A DNA stretch of 46,212 nt. Source: Nostoc sp. NMS4. Lineage in GTDB: Bacteria; Cyanobacteriota; Cyanobacteriia; Cyanobacteriales; Nostocaceae. Numbering within the stretch: the stretch's first letter is position 1; every line of letters starts with the position of its first letter. Made by a program: the position numbers and the translations under genes. Below, one piece after another: positions 9,154 to 17,633 of this stretch. The notes beneath the pieces are model-generated. The model worked only from the letters and a program-made list of their open reading frames with translations. It ran no database searches and was not told the DNA's origin. The stretch lies in the NCBI RefSeq assembly GCF_017115095.1, contig NZ_JABXKI010000073.1:1-46212 (forward strand), written 5' to 3'.

Positions 9154-9311
9154 ATGAATATCGTTGTCGAGAATTTGGCAGTCAAGAACCTGGTAAAGAA
9201 CCATAATTTAGCTAAAGCAATTAGTGATTGTGGTTGTCAGAATTTACCAGACAACTAAAATACAAGTCAGAAAAAGAGGGAATCATTGTGACGAAGATTT
9301 TCAGACGCTAA
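9154..9311 (+). pseudogene. tnpB: Short frameshifted TnpB (OrfB) relic
   Basis: From the ATG at 9154 the frame reads VVENLAVKNLVKNHNLAKA, typical of the TnpB segment around the second RuvC motif (VVEDLNVKxMVKN in relatives). At 9232-9236 the expected TGG of DCGWSEF has lost one base. Reading resumes in the next frame as SEFTRQLKYKSEKEG and ends at a stop at 9309-9311. The N-terminal two thirds and the zinc finger are absent. The rest of the 413-bp gap between the HAD gene and rnhA holds only a dispersed repeat. Confidence 0.75.
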
Positions 9312-9350
9312 TTACTGAAGAAATGGAAAATTTGCCTCATTATGAGGATT

Positions 9351-9380
9351 AAAGAAGAATTCAGGAGTCAGAATCAAGAA
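9351..9380 (+). repeat. Copy of the GAATTCAGGAGTCAGAATCA dispersed repeat
   Basis: Matches the left arm of the repeat at 1992-2027 and the copies at 23881-23910 and 26933-26960. It lies upstream of rnhA in otherwise unremarkable intergenic DNA. Confidence 0.8.
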
Positions 9381-9461
9381 TTTTTATCAGTATAATATCC
9401 TGGATATTGTTAAAAAATTCGCCGCTAATAACTCTTACCTTCGCGGTTTGATATCCTAACT

Positions 9462-10385
9462 ATGTCCACCCAAACTATGTCCACCCAACCCAAAATTCAA
9501 AGCATATACACTGATGGTGCTTGCACTGGTAATCCTGGCCCTGGTGGTTGGGGTGTTGTCGTCTACTTCAGCGACGGTTCAATCCACGAAATGGGCGATG
9601 CATCCTCTTATACCACTAATAATAAAATGGAGATGCAAGCTGCGATCGCCGCCCTTGAATTTCTGCAAACATCTCAACAAGCCCAACCCATTACCCTTCA
9701 TACCGATAGCGAATACCTGATTAACTGCGTTACCAAGTGGGTGAAAGGCTGGAAAAATAAAGGCTGGAAAAAGTCAGATGGTAAACCCGTCCAAAACCAA
9801 GACCTTTTAGAAATCTTAGATGAACTCAATACCCAACAAGTAAAATGGCAACACGTCCGGGGACATTCTGGTAACATAGGTAACGAACGTTGTGATGCGA
9901 TCGCTCGCACTTATGCAAGTGGCAAAACCCCCTCCCTACAACAATTATCTTCCATAGATTTTTATAAATCTTTACCTTCCACAAATGAACTAAATGTAGC
10001 AAAAGTAGCTGATTATGAAAAAAACTCCAGAATAACTAACCAAAGTCCACAAAAAATCAGTACTTCTGCACCCGAAATAACCGTTATGGAACCATCAACT
10101 GGGCCAACTGCGACTGTAAGCGATGAAAAACCATCAGAAATGAGGGTATCGCAACTTCGCAGCTTGGTTGAAACTCTGCGTATAGCTGACGAAATTTCTG
10201 AAAAAGGCTACTTAATAACCAGTTCTGAATTAGCAGACTTGATGGATGTCCACGCCAGCGCTGTCACCAGTCGTGGAGATCAATGGCGTTGGCGAAACTG
10301 GATAGTGTCACGGGTACGCCGTGAAGGAAATCAAATTCTTTGGGAATTAGAACGCGGGGATCAAGTAGGAGGGGAAGAGGACTAA
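9462..10385 (+). CDS. rnhA: Ribonuclease HI with extra C-terminal domain
   Basis: Cleaves RNA in RNA:DNA hybrids. The RNase H fold occupies residues 11-155, with catalytic Asp18 (YTDGACTGNPGPGG), the helix Glu in NNKMEMQAA, Asp in HTDSEYL, and His plus the last Asp in VRGHSGNIGNERCDAIA. The product is 307 residues, twice the usual size. After a low-complexity linker (160-225), residues 225-300 form a compact domain (LRSLVETLRIADEI...WRWRNWIVSRVRREG) that resembles a small DNA-binding helical domain, but its family was not recognised. A perfect 15-bp tandem duplication at 9459-9488 duplicates the start codon, giving MSTQTMSTQ, so translation may begin at 9462 or 9477. Confidence 0.93.
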   Translation: MSTQTMSTQPKIQSIYTDGACTGNPGPGGWGVVVYFSDGSIHEMGDASSYTTNNKMEMQAAIAALEFLQTSQQAQPITLHTDSEYLINCVTKWVKGWKNKGWKKSDGKPVQNQDLLEILDELNTQQVKWQHVRGHSGNIGNERCDAIARTYASGKTPSLQQLSSIDFYKSLPSTNELNVAKVADYEKNSRITNQSPQKISTSAPEITVMEPSTGPTATVSDEKPSEMRVSQLRSLVETLRIADEISEKGYLITSSELADLMDVHASAVTSRGDQWRWRNWIVSRVRREGNQILWELERGDQVGGEED

Positions 10386-10432
10386 GGAGTTCTGAGTGCT
10401 GAGTCCTGAGTTTTGAATTTTTAACTCTTCAC

Positions 10433-10528
10433 TGCTCACTCTAAACTCTTCACTGCTCACTCTAAACTTCCTACTCAGCACGGGCTAAACCTTAGCTATC
10501 CGCTAACAGCACTCCCTACTCAGCACTA
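10433..10528. repeat. Partial copy of the 'cruF-cruG spacer' dispersed repeat
   Basis: The core CAGCACGGGCTAAACC...TAGCTATCCGCTAACAGCAC lies at about 10477-10512, next to a near-tandem duplication of CACTGCTCACTCTAAAC (10430s-10460s). The same core occurs inverted at 11740-11790 and again at 22070-22110. It overlaps the 3' end of cruG by a few bases. Confidence 0.75.
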
Positions 10529-11718
10529 TACTTGCGTCCCCGCCACTCGCGTGGGGTGCGGAACGCAGATAAGAAGATTCTTAGGACAGCTAGGGGATCG
10601 GCCAAAGGGGAAAGCCAGAATAACCAGCTGCCTTTAGCGTTTGTGCGATCGTAGGAAGGTGCGATCGCAATCAGCATACCAAAGCGAATCACCAGCAGGA
10701 ATAAATTCAGTCCCAGCAGTAAAAATAGGGGAGTGGGCGAATATGAGAGTGTGGGAGAAATCAACAAAAAAGTTAGGACAATTAAAATGGGTAAACCTTG
10801 AACCGATGTGAGTAGCCATAAATCTCCCCACAGTTGAGAACGAGAAGTTGCATCTTTGAGGTCGAGACTCCGCCCCCATTCCTTCCACGTCTCCATCGCC
10901 CCTTCATACATCCGTACCTTCAACACCTTCGCGCCATCTAAAAAGCCTACTTTATACCCTTGGATAGCAATATTCCGTGCCAAGGTGACATCATCACAAA
11001 AAGAACCACTTGCACTGCTATAACCACCCACAGCAGCTAAAACGGAGCGGCGACACAAAAAACACTGCCCATTTGCCATTACGCGTTCTGGTTGCTCTGT
11101 ATCGATCCCGGCTGGGTCAAATCGGTAAAGCAGAGTCATCAACAAAGCCGGTTGTAGCCAGCACTCCCCAGGATATTTGAGGATGAATTGAGGTGAAAGA
11201 GAAACCAAATCATAGCCTTGTGTTTCGGCTGTCTTCACCAAACCAGCAACTAAACCAGGATGTGGTTGGATATCAGCATCCAGCCCCAGAAACCACTGAC
11301 TAGCCTGTGAGCTATATAGAAAACCATTATGCAACGCCCAAGGTCGCCCCACCCAACCAGAGGGTAAGGGATCATCTGTCATCAGGCGAAAGCGCGGATC
11401 TTTCTGCTGTGAGGCTTTTACCAAGTCGGGAGTACCATCACTGGATTTGCTGTCTACAACCATAATTTCCCGAACTTCATAGCTTTGCTGACTTAAACCA
11501 GCCAACAGAGGGCTAATGCGAAGCGCCTCGTTCAGTGTGGGAACGACGATACTAACCCTACCCAAAAGCTCAGGTGTCGGCTGTTGGGGTTCTATTGCAG
11601 GATTGCGTCTTGGCCCCTTTAATAAGCGCGAAAACAGAATTGCAGTTGCTGGTACTTGGATAAGTAACAATAAAAGAGAGATAGCGCTTTCTACTATCAA
11701 AGCGTTGTCATTAGTCAT
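10516..11718 (-). CDS. cruG: CruG-like glycosyltransferase (myxoxanthophyll biosynthesis)
   Basis: Family 2 glycosyltransferase expected to attach the sugar at the 2'-hydroxyl of myxol. The 400-residue product has an N-terminal hydrophobic anchor (about residues 8-30), a GT-A domain starting VSIVVPTLNEA near residue 54, a DxD-type metal site in GLDADIQPHPG near residue 150, an acceptor-side FCDDVTLA, and two or three C-terminal membrane segments. The pairing with cruF directly upstream on the same strand, as known in Synechococcus, supports the assignment. The start codon ATGACTAATGAC lies within a heptamer repeat, so the exact start is uncertain. Confidence 0.85.
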   Translation of the reverse strand: MTNDNALIVESAISLLLLLIQVPATAILFSRLLKGPRRNPAIEPQQPTPELLGRVSIVVPTLNEALRISPLLAGLSQQSYEVREIMVVDSKSSDGTPDLVKASQQKDPRFRLMTDDPLPSGWVGRPWALHNGFLYSSQASQWFLGLDADIQPHPGLVAGLVKTAETQGYDLVSLSPQFILKYPGECWLQPALLMTLLYRFDPAGIDTEQPERVMANGQCFLCRRSVLAAVGGYSSASGSFCDDVTLARNIAIQGYKVGFLDGAKVLKVRMYEGAMETWKEWGRSLDLKDATSRSQLWGDLWLLTSVQGLPILIVLTFLLISPTLSYSPTPLFLLLGLNLFLLVIRFGMLIAIAPSYDRTNAKGSWLFWLSPLADPLAVLRIFLSAFRTPREWRGRKYSAE

Positions 11719-11930
11719 TAGTCATTAGTCATTGGGCGTTAGGAGTGCTGTTAGCGGATAGCTAGGGTTTAGCCCGTGCTGAGTTAGGAGTTAAGAGTTA
11801 AGAGTAGAGACGCGATTAATCGCGTCTGTACAAGAGTTAGGAGTTTTGTTTATCTCCTTGTCCCCTTGTCTCCCTTGTCTCCCTTGTCTCCCCTGCCCCC
11901 TACTCCCCACTCCCTAATTTCTAGACTTAT
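11698..11930. repeat. Heptamer run plus composite dispersed repeat between cruG and cruF
   Basis: TTAGTCA heptamers (11705-11735) are followed by a composite repeat: GTGCTGTTAGCGGATAGCTA (11742 on), AGGAGTTAAGAGTT units, an ACGCGATTAATCGCGT palindrome, and CTTGTCTCCCTTGTCTCCC runs up to about 11900. A copy in inverted orientation occupies 21955-22122. The whole spacer between the two carotenoid genes is repeat DNA. Confidence 0.8.
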
Positions 11931-12841
11931 TTCAAGGCAACTTCAACCTTTGCCTTTGCTACTGATACTTCTTTGGTTACTGGTTCAACAGTAACTTGAG
12001 CAGGTGTGGTTGAACTCCTTGACCACAGCGCTACAGCCGGAATCACACCTAGCAATAAGCCAATTAACACAGGAATGGAGAATCCAGCGGCCAAGCTGAG
12101 TCCGGCGGCGAAGGCAAAGTTAGTTAAATAAACGACTAAAGGTAGATTGAGTTGCGATCGCTCTAATTTAATCGAGGTATTTCTCCACAATAATCCTGCC
12201 ACACTCATAAACAGAGCGCTAGTCCCAAACCAACCTAAATAGTTCTGGTAAGGTGTTCCAAAAAAAGCTCCTGGTTGTTCCCAATACCAGAACGGCAGAG
12301 AAGTTTGACTCATAGCCGGTTCAAGGGCAAAGTCCCAGCAAGTGAAGAGCAAAGCACCAACGGCGATAGCAGCAATATGGCGACCCCAACTGGGTTTTTG
12401 AGCCACTTTCAAACCAGTTCTCGCAATTAAGTAAGACGACAACCCAACATAAAACCAAGATAGAGGAATTGTGAAAGGAACTAGCCCCCCAATTTTATAA
12501 CCCAAGCCACTTAAGTAGCTATAATCACCAAATGGAAACCCTGTACTAGTTCCCAGTAGTTCACTCCCCAAAGAGATAAACATAGCCGGTAGCATAAATG
12601 CTAGCCAAGTTCCTAATCCCAATGTCCGGTAGGCATAAATAGAAACAGCTATTGTCCCTAAGATGATATCAACTACACCACCGCCAGCCATACTTAACTG
12701 TACGGCAGTTTCTCCTACCTGCGATAAGTTAAAAATTATTTCGGCATTAGGTACTACCAGTAGCATCCCTACCAGTCCAAAGGCTTTTGACGCGATATGA
12801 CCAATGAGGCATACGCGTTCAGCAATAATAAGTTGTCTCAT
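11927..12841 (-). CDS. cruF: CruF-like carotenoid 1',2'-hydratase
   Basis: Integral membrane protein of the DUF422/CruF family, known to hydrate the 1',2' double bond of gamma-carotene-type intermediates on the way to myxol glycosides. The 304-residue product has about seven or eight hydrophobic segments. It carries acidic and aromatic residues expected for the family, for example TSTGFPFGDYSYLSGLGYKI near residue 100 and CWDFALEPAMSQ near residue 173. The last 30 residues are charged and variable. cruG follows on the same strand after a 208-bp repeat-filled spacer. Confidence 0.9.
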   Translation of the reverse strand: MRQLIIAERVCLIGHIASKAFGLVGMLLVVPNAEIIFNLSQVGETAVQLSMAGGGVVDIILGTIAVSIYAYRTLGLGTWLAFMLPAMFISLGSELLGTSTGFPFGDYSYLSGLGYKIGGLVPFTIPLSWFYVGLSSYLIARTGLKVAQKPSWGRHIAAIAVGALLFTCWDFALEPAMSQTSLPFWYWEQPGAFFGTPYQNYLGWFGTSALFMSVAGLLWRNTSIKLERSQLNLPLVVYLTNFAFAAGLSLAAGFSIPVLIGLLLGVIPAVALWSRSSTTPAQVTVEPVTKEVSVAKAKVEVALK

Positions 12842-13173
12842 GATAATTCCTTAACAAGATGTGACACGCGGCTACTCGGCTGCTAACAGTTTACAAATCT
12901 TTAACTAATTTGTACCGCAATTCTCGACAAACTTGTTTGGCTTTCTTGGGAATAGCATAAAGGTCTATTGATTGAAGCTACTATAAAAATATGATGGTAA
13001 ACTTACTAGTTTAAGCCATATATTCAAAATCTACATATTATCTGTAAGAACTTATGGTTTCTTCTGTTACCGATGTCCATTTATACTGGTAATTCGTTAA
13101 AAACGCGAACGTACCTTTAGGTCGAGGAGTGTCAAGCAATAAGACCTTAACCCCATACTAGAAATATAAACCC
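12842..13173. other. Intergenic region, no gene seen
   Basis: Spacer between the divergent genes cruF (minus) and the membrane protein at 13174 (plus). It is A+T-rich without a convincing ORF or hairpin and must hold both promoters; none could be assigned with confidence. Confidence 0.6.
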
Positions 13174-13620
13174 ATGTCAATTTTGAAAAGAGTTCCTTGG
13201 GTATCCCTGGCGCTAGTACTGCTGAGTTACAGTACTTTGGGCTGGGTAATATCTGAAACACATGCTTCTATATCTGTATGGGTGGCAACCGTAGTTGCTA
13301 TCTTGCTTCTAATTGTAACTTTAACGGCTCCTTGGCCGAAGATGACATATTACTACAGTCTTTTTCTGCAATCAAATACTAGGGCTTTCGGCGTTGCCGT
13401 CTTAGCAGCTTTCTTATTCTTTATTATGATTGCCTGGTTTCGGGTATTTCTTGATACTTTACTCATCATTTCAGCAACTATATTAGTCAGGATAGACTTT
13501 CAAAGAGCGGGTCTTAGGGAAGGGCTAGCTTTTTCAACTGCCTCTATCTTTTCATTGGGAGGTTTAGCTTTGGGTGCGCTAATCTACAAGTTTATATATT
13601 CTCAAATTCCGCTAACGTGA
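13174..13620 (+). CDS. Small membrane protein of unknown function
   Basis: A 148-residue, very hydrophobic protein with about four predicted membrane helices (residues 10-28, 35-55, 70-100 and 118-142). A short charged loop (VRIDFQRAGLREG, near residue 107) precedes the last helix. No catalytic motif is visible. It appears to be a conserved cyanobacterial type of small membrane protein, but I do not recognise a family. It converges with the MlaE-type permease gene downstream; the 107-bp spacer contains a short AAATATATCAAA tandem repeat. Confidence 0.7.
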   Translation: MSILKRVPWVSLALVLLSYSTLGWVISETHASISVWVATVVAILLLIVTLTAPWPKMTYYYSLFLQSNTRAFGVAVLAAFLFFIMIAWFRVFLDTLLIISATILVRIDFQRAGLREGLAFSTASIFSLGGLALGALIYKFIYSQIPLT

Positions 13621-13727
13621 TAAAATATATCAAAAAATATATCAAAAGCTTACCCATAACTTTCTTTTTCGCTCAGATTCTCAACTTCTTAAAAAAGCCA
13701 GGAATCTTGTTTACTATTTACTTCGGT

Positions 13728-14687
13728 TTAAAACGCAGGTTGATCGAACAGCAGTAGAGAGAGGAAAAAATCCATAATAAAAATGGATACCCAACTAGTA
13801 ACAACTGCTTTTGTTGCCGATTCTCCTACTTCCTTTGCTCCCCCTTTAGTAGTTAAACCCCAGCTACAGCCAATGACAGCAACCAGCACTCCAAAAATAA
13901 ACCCTTTTAGCAAAATAATAAATAAATCTGACGGTTCTAAAAAATTTCTGACTGATTCTAAAAATGTTTCGGGAATAATTTGGTAAAACTTTGATGCGGC
14001 AAAAACTCCGCCGATGATGCCCATAACTAAAGCCAAAATTGTCATCAAAGGTACCATCAAACTACAAGCAATTACTCTAGGAAGTACTAGATAATCAATG
14101 GGATCGGTTTTGAGCATATAAAGTGCATCAATTTGCTCGGTGACTCGCATTGCACCTATTTCTGCTGCAAAAGCAGAACCTACTTGTCCCGCCATAATAC
14201 TAGCGGTCAAAATTGGAGCCAATTCTCTACAAAAAGCTAAAGCAAAAGCACCTCCCACAGCATCAACAGCCCCAAATCTTACTAATTCTCTCGCCGTCTG
14301 AATAGTAAAAATCATTCCGGCAAAACCGCTAACAAGGAGAACTGGAGAGATAGAACCTGGCCCAGCCGTAACAAGATGTTGCAAAATCTTGCGATAGTAC
14401 GTTTTCCCTTGGAGTAAATGTAGCCACACTTGACCAAAGAGCAGTATTGCTGCAAAACAGCGTGTAATCCAAGATTGCTCAAAATTTGTTTTTGGTTGCA
14501 ATTTTATCGTCCTTACGACTGATTTTTTTTGCACATTTGTTATATCAATTCTCCAAAATAAGACTACAGATACAAATGGTGGAAACCCAGCCAGATGTAA
14601 TCTGACTTTAGCTGAAAATAGCACATAAAGCATTGTGAGCTTTTTTGCTGCTGCTCTCATGCGTTGTCTGCTAGTCTGGTCTGTCAA
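13728..14687 (-). CDS. MlaE/YrbE-family ABC transporter permease
   Basis: Permease of the MlaE (YrbE) family, which works with an ATPase and an MCE-type binding protein to move lipids between membranes. The family core is residues 75-319, with the hallmark segment AFCRELAPILTASIMAGQVGSA and AAEIGAMRVTEQIDAL near residues 160-195 and five hydrophobic segments. The first 55-65 residues are basic and not typical of the family. The real start may be further in, for example a GTG or TTG near KSVVRTIKLQPK. No ATPase or MCE gene is adjacent, so partners lie elsewhere. Confidence 0.88.
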   Translation of the reverse strand: MTDQTSRQRMRAAAKKLTMLYVLFSAKVRLHLAGFPPFVSVVLFWRIDITNVQKKSVVRTIKLQPKTNFEQSWITRCFAAILLFGQVWLHLLQGKTYYRKILQHLVTAGPGSISPVLLVSGFAGMIFTIQTARELVRFGAVDAVGGAFALAFCRELAPILTASIMAGQVGSAFAAEIGAMRVTEQIDALYMLKTDPIDYLVLPRVIACSLMVPLMTILALVMGIIGGVFAASKFYQIIPETFLESVRNFLEPSDLFIILLKGFIFGVLVAVIGCSWGLTTKGGAKEVGESATKAVVTSWVSIFIMDFFLSLLLFDQPAF

Positions 14688-14764
14688 ACTAGGAAAAGTA
14701 ATTGAATCAACTCAAAAGGTTTAAAACTTTAATCATATTTCCAAATAATGTTAAATAATTTTTT

Positions 14765-15088
14765 ATGAGCAGAATAAAATACATAATATTTGTGTTGTTA
14801 TTAATACTACCTTTCTGCGTGGTGCATCCGGCTTTTGCATCTGTATGTCGCAATTACGATGTCTACGACGGGCTACGCCACCAGATTTGCATTCTCAGTA
14901 TCAGCAGAAGTGCTAAAAATTACTGGGAATACAGGGTAACCGTTAGCGTGGATGGCATCAAAAGACCCACAGAAGTTTACAATTGTCGGGAACGAGTCAA
15001 GGTTCAACAAGCTGGGACGGTTTCGCCTTTTGAGCAAAAAGGCCCTGGTGAGATGATATGCAGCTTTTTTAATTCTTCTCGGCGGTAA
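14765..15088 (+). CDS. Small secreted protein of unknown function
   Basis: A 107-residue protein with a clear signal peptide: MSRIK, a hydrophobic core to about residue 20, and a likely cleavage after HPAFA at residue 26. The mature part has four cysteines (VCRNYDVYD, HQICILS, VYNCRER and EMICSFF), which could form two disulfides, and it looks beta-rich. No family is recognised. It is divergent from the MlaE-type permease and overlaps the end of a tiny opposite-strand ORF by 20 bp. Confidence 0.65.
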   Translation: MSRIKYIIFVLLLILPFCVVHPAFASVCRNYDVYDGLRHQICILSISRSAKNYWEYRVTVSVDGIKRPTEVYNCRERVKVQQAGTVSPFEQKGPGEMICSFFNSSRR

Positions 15089-15173
15089 ACACGCACCAGA
15101 TAATGAAGACGGTGAAACCTAGATAGATGAATACTGTTAGCCATTCTTGCCAGCTACCAAATGGGTTGTTCAT
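15069..15173 (-). CDS. Possible 34-residue single-span membrane protein
   Basis: A short ORF from ATG 15173 to TAA 15069. It has a polar N-terminus (MNNPFGSWQEW), one hydrophobic helix of about 19 residues, and a short charged tail (TAEKN). Size and layout resemble the tiny one-helix subunits of photosynthetic or respiratory complexes, but it matches none that I can name. No strong ribosome-binding site is seen. The coding case rests only on its composition and topology. Confidence 0.4.
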   Translation of the reverse strand: MNNPFGSWQEWLTVFIYLGFTVFIIWCVFTAEKN

Positions 15174-15252
15174 CAGCAAAAGCCGATTAATATTTATTAA
15201 TCCTACACGCTGATGTTACCAGTAGGTTGCTGTATTTTGAAAGTTGAAATAC

Positions 15253-15933
15253 TCACCGTCCAGCATGAGCAGTGATTCTTGACGCTTCAACGGATTCTGC
15301 TACCGAAATAGTCTTACAATTCCTCTGCGTCCGTTTAGAGTCGTGGCGATTCCCCATCCCGACTTGTTCTATGTTTTTGACGGCGTTCCCATCTCTATCG
15401 TGTTCAGTGTTGCAATTTAAGCAAAGTATTGAACGAATAGAAAGGTCAACTTTGCCCCATTTAAATCCACATTCGGAGCATACTTGGCTTGTAGGTTACC
15501 ATCTGTTAACTGTGCGAAAATCACGGCTAAGTTTTTCGGATTTAGCCTCGCACAAGTTCCTAAATTCTCTCCATCCTTGCAAGCTAATTACTCTAGACAA
15601 TCGGCGGTTTTTAACCATTCCTGACACGTTTAAATCTTCCAAAACAATAGTCTGATTTTCGCTAACTATTTTGGTAGATAGTTTATGCAAGAAGTCTTTG
15701 CGGGTATCTGTAATTTGATTATGCAGTTTTGCAATCTTAACGCGAGTGATATTTCTGCGTTTTGATTTTTTAGGCTGACGTGCTAGTTTTTTCTGGAGTT
15801 TGCGAATTTTTCTATTCTTACTTGAATAATTAGGACTTTCAGCCGTTTCGCCATTACTCATGAATGCAAAAGTTTTCAAGCCTAAATCAATACCTATGCT
15901 TTGGTTTTTAGCATCAATATGAATAGGCTCAGT
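15253..15933 (-). pseudogene. tnpB: IS200/IS605-type TnpB gene, truncated and with one nonsense codon
   Basis: On the minus strand the frame starts after a stop at 15934-15936 with EPIHIDAKNQSIGIDLGLKT, the first RuvC motif with its catalytic Asp. It continues through the second motif (IVLEDLNVSGMVKNRRLS) to LSRDFRTVNRW. An in-frame TAA at 15496-15498 replaces the usual Tyr codon of WYPTSQ. The same frame then continues through the zinc finger (CSECGFKW...CLNCN) and the third RuvC motif DRDGNAVKNI to a TGA at 15253-15255. The N-terminal domain is missing. The lesion is thus a 5' deletion plus a single base change. Its 3' end could still specify a guide-like RNA, which is speculative. Confidence 0.88.
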
Positions 15934-16284
15934 TTATACTACAAAACTCAAAAAATAACGATTAGCACAATACCCATTTTTCTGATAAAGGAAGACTAGT
16001 CAAAAAATCTTAGCTAATTTTCTGGAATCGGTAACAACTGGGTGGTAGTACATATTAGAGCATCGATATTATACTGAACTTCTATAACTAACCTTCGGGG
16101 AATATATCCCCATTGTTTCCACTCAAAAACCCGATCGTGAAGATCGGGTTTTTGATGTTTATTAGGACTAATTAGTAAAGCAGTTGGCATACATACCTGT
16201 GCGGATAATGTGTAGCGTGCGATCGCATCGCCAGATCTCCACTTTTGCACCTATAGCTTAGACTGATAAAAAAGCTTAGTATCG
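15934..16284. other. Intergenic region with a perfect inverted repeat
   Basis: Spacer between the TnpB relic and the AbrB-family gene. Apart from the inverted repeat at 16123-16155 and HIP1 sites near 16220, I see no gene. A 78-codon minus-strand frame reads through the hairpin and was not accepted as coding. Confidence 0.5.
16123..16155. terminator. Perfect 14-bp inverted repeat, possible bidirectional terminator
   Basis: TCAAAAACCCGATC, a 5-nt loop (GTGAA), then GATCGGGTTTTTGA. The stem is flanked by A-runs and T-runs on both sides, so it could terminate transcription in either direction. It may equally be a dispersed palindrome. Confidence 0.6.
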
Positions 16285-17469
16285 ATGAATCAAAGTGCAA
16301 GTGGTACTCCCAGCCTAAAAAAACACACTCATGAAAACCCTGTTGCTACTAAACAACAGCTATTTGGGAAGCAACTAATTGTCCTTACCTTGGAAATGCT
16401 TTTGGCATTACCTCTGGGTTTACTCCTGGCAAAATTCCAAATTGGCAGAGTTGCCTGGATATTTGGCGGGATTGCGGCTGGTACAGTTATTCTCCAAGGA
16501 TGTCGCATTTTTTATCAATATTCTCCCCAACCTAACCGCACCGCCAGAAAAGTGGGAATGGCACTTGTCGGCTTAACTGTCGGGGCTTCCAATGCCCACG
16601 CTAATCTAGCCAGTGTTGCTTCTGGTATTCCCATATTTATTTTTCTTACCTTATTTATGCTGTTGAGTGGAAGCTGTATCGGTTACATTTACTCCCGCGT
16701 CAGCAAAACCAACCTATTTACAGCAATGCTGGCTACAGTTCCTGGTGGTGTCGGAATTATGGCAGCGATCGCAGCCGATTACAATAAAAATGTTAGCTTG
16801 GTTGCCCTCGTTCAGGCGATTCGCGTCACCTCTGTAGTTGTTCTAATTCCCTTCATCGCTAGGACATCAGTTGGTAATGATTATCCGCAAACACTCCCAA
16901 TCAACGCTGCTTGGCTCAATCTCGATCCATCTCAACTAGAATTACTCTTATTAGTACTGCTAATCACTGGATTAGTAGTTTATCCAGCTATATTATTTAA
17001 AATTCCTGCCGGCGATTTCTTTGGTGCATTGTTGATTGGGATCGGGTTTAATCCTTTGCTACATTCGCTGCCTTTTGTGGGTGATATTAGCTTTAGTCCG
17101 CCGCCAATAATAAACTTATTGGGTCAAATGCTTCTGGGAATTACCATTGGTGAATATTGGGGAGACAAACCCAACTTTAAAAAGCGGACTGTCGGCTATG
17201 CTTTGATGTCTGTGGGCATGACTCTCGTAGCCGGAGCGATCGCTGCTATACTTGCGATGCAATTAACCTCTTGGGACTGGTTAACCTGTCTTTTAGTCAC
17301 AGCACCAGGAGGATCGGCAGAAATGATTCTAGTTTCCCTGGCATTGAATCATAATGTTGAAATTGTCACAACTGGTCATTTAGTGCGACTAATTGCGATT
17401 AATAGTTCCTTACCACTTTGGGTGTTTTTGTTTCGCCGTCTAGATGAGCAAGTTTCTGAACCAGTTTAA
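16285..17469 (+). CDS. AbrB-family integral membrane protein
   Basis: A 394-residue polytopic membrane protein of the AbrB family (PF05145-type, often named after ammonia monooxygenase regulation; not the AbrB transcription factor). After a 28-residue hydrophilic start there are two similar halves of hydrophobic helices. Each carries a Gly-rich loop: LATVPGGVGIMAAIAADY near residue 155 and LVTAPGGSAEMILVSLAL near residue 340. The paired PGG motifs are the family hallmark. The transported substrate is unknown. It stands as a single gene. Confidence 0.85.
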   Translation: MNQSASGTPSLKKHTHENPVATKQQLFGKQLIVLTLEMLLALPLGLLLAKFQIGRVAWIFGGIAAGTVILQGCRIFYQYSPQPNRTARKVGMALVGLTVGASNAHANLASVASGIPIFIFLTLFMLLSGSCIGYIYSRVSKTNLFTAMLATVPGGVGIMAAIAADYNKNVSLVALVQAIRVTSVVVLIPFIARTSVGNDYPQTLPINAAWLNLDPSQLELLLLVLLITGLVVYPAILFKIPAGDFFGALLIGIGFNPLLHSLPFVGDISFSPPPIINLLGQMLLGITIGEYWGDKPNFKKRTVGYALMSVGMTLVAGAIAAILAMQLTSWDWLTCLLVTAPGGSAEMILVSLALNHNVEIVTTGHLVRLIAINSSLPLWVFLFRRLDEQVSEPV

Positions 17470-17633
17470 TTTGCTTAAAAATAAAGGTTATAACAGAGCG
17501 ATCGCATGAAATTTAATCCAGATTGTGTACCAAAATTCCGAGCGTTCCACCTATCACATATAACTAAACAGATTTTCTGTCAAAACAACTTTAGCAAAGA
17601 CGATACTCTGAGTCAATTACTCAGCTTTTAATT

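Noticed and set aside
9312-9350. Continuation DEDFQTLITEEMENLPHYED after the TnpB relic
   Set aside because: A short open stretch in another frame without a start codon or known family; may be the end of a lost gene, but there is too little to call.
15272-15655. 127-codon plus-strand frame
   Set aside because: It is the antisense of the TnpB zinc finger and RuvC region, which explains the open frame.
16014-16250. 78-codon minus-strand frame
   Set aside because: It reads through the perfect inverted repeat at 16123-16155 and a HIP1 site, has no family resemblance and no ribosome-binding site.
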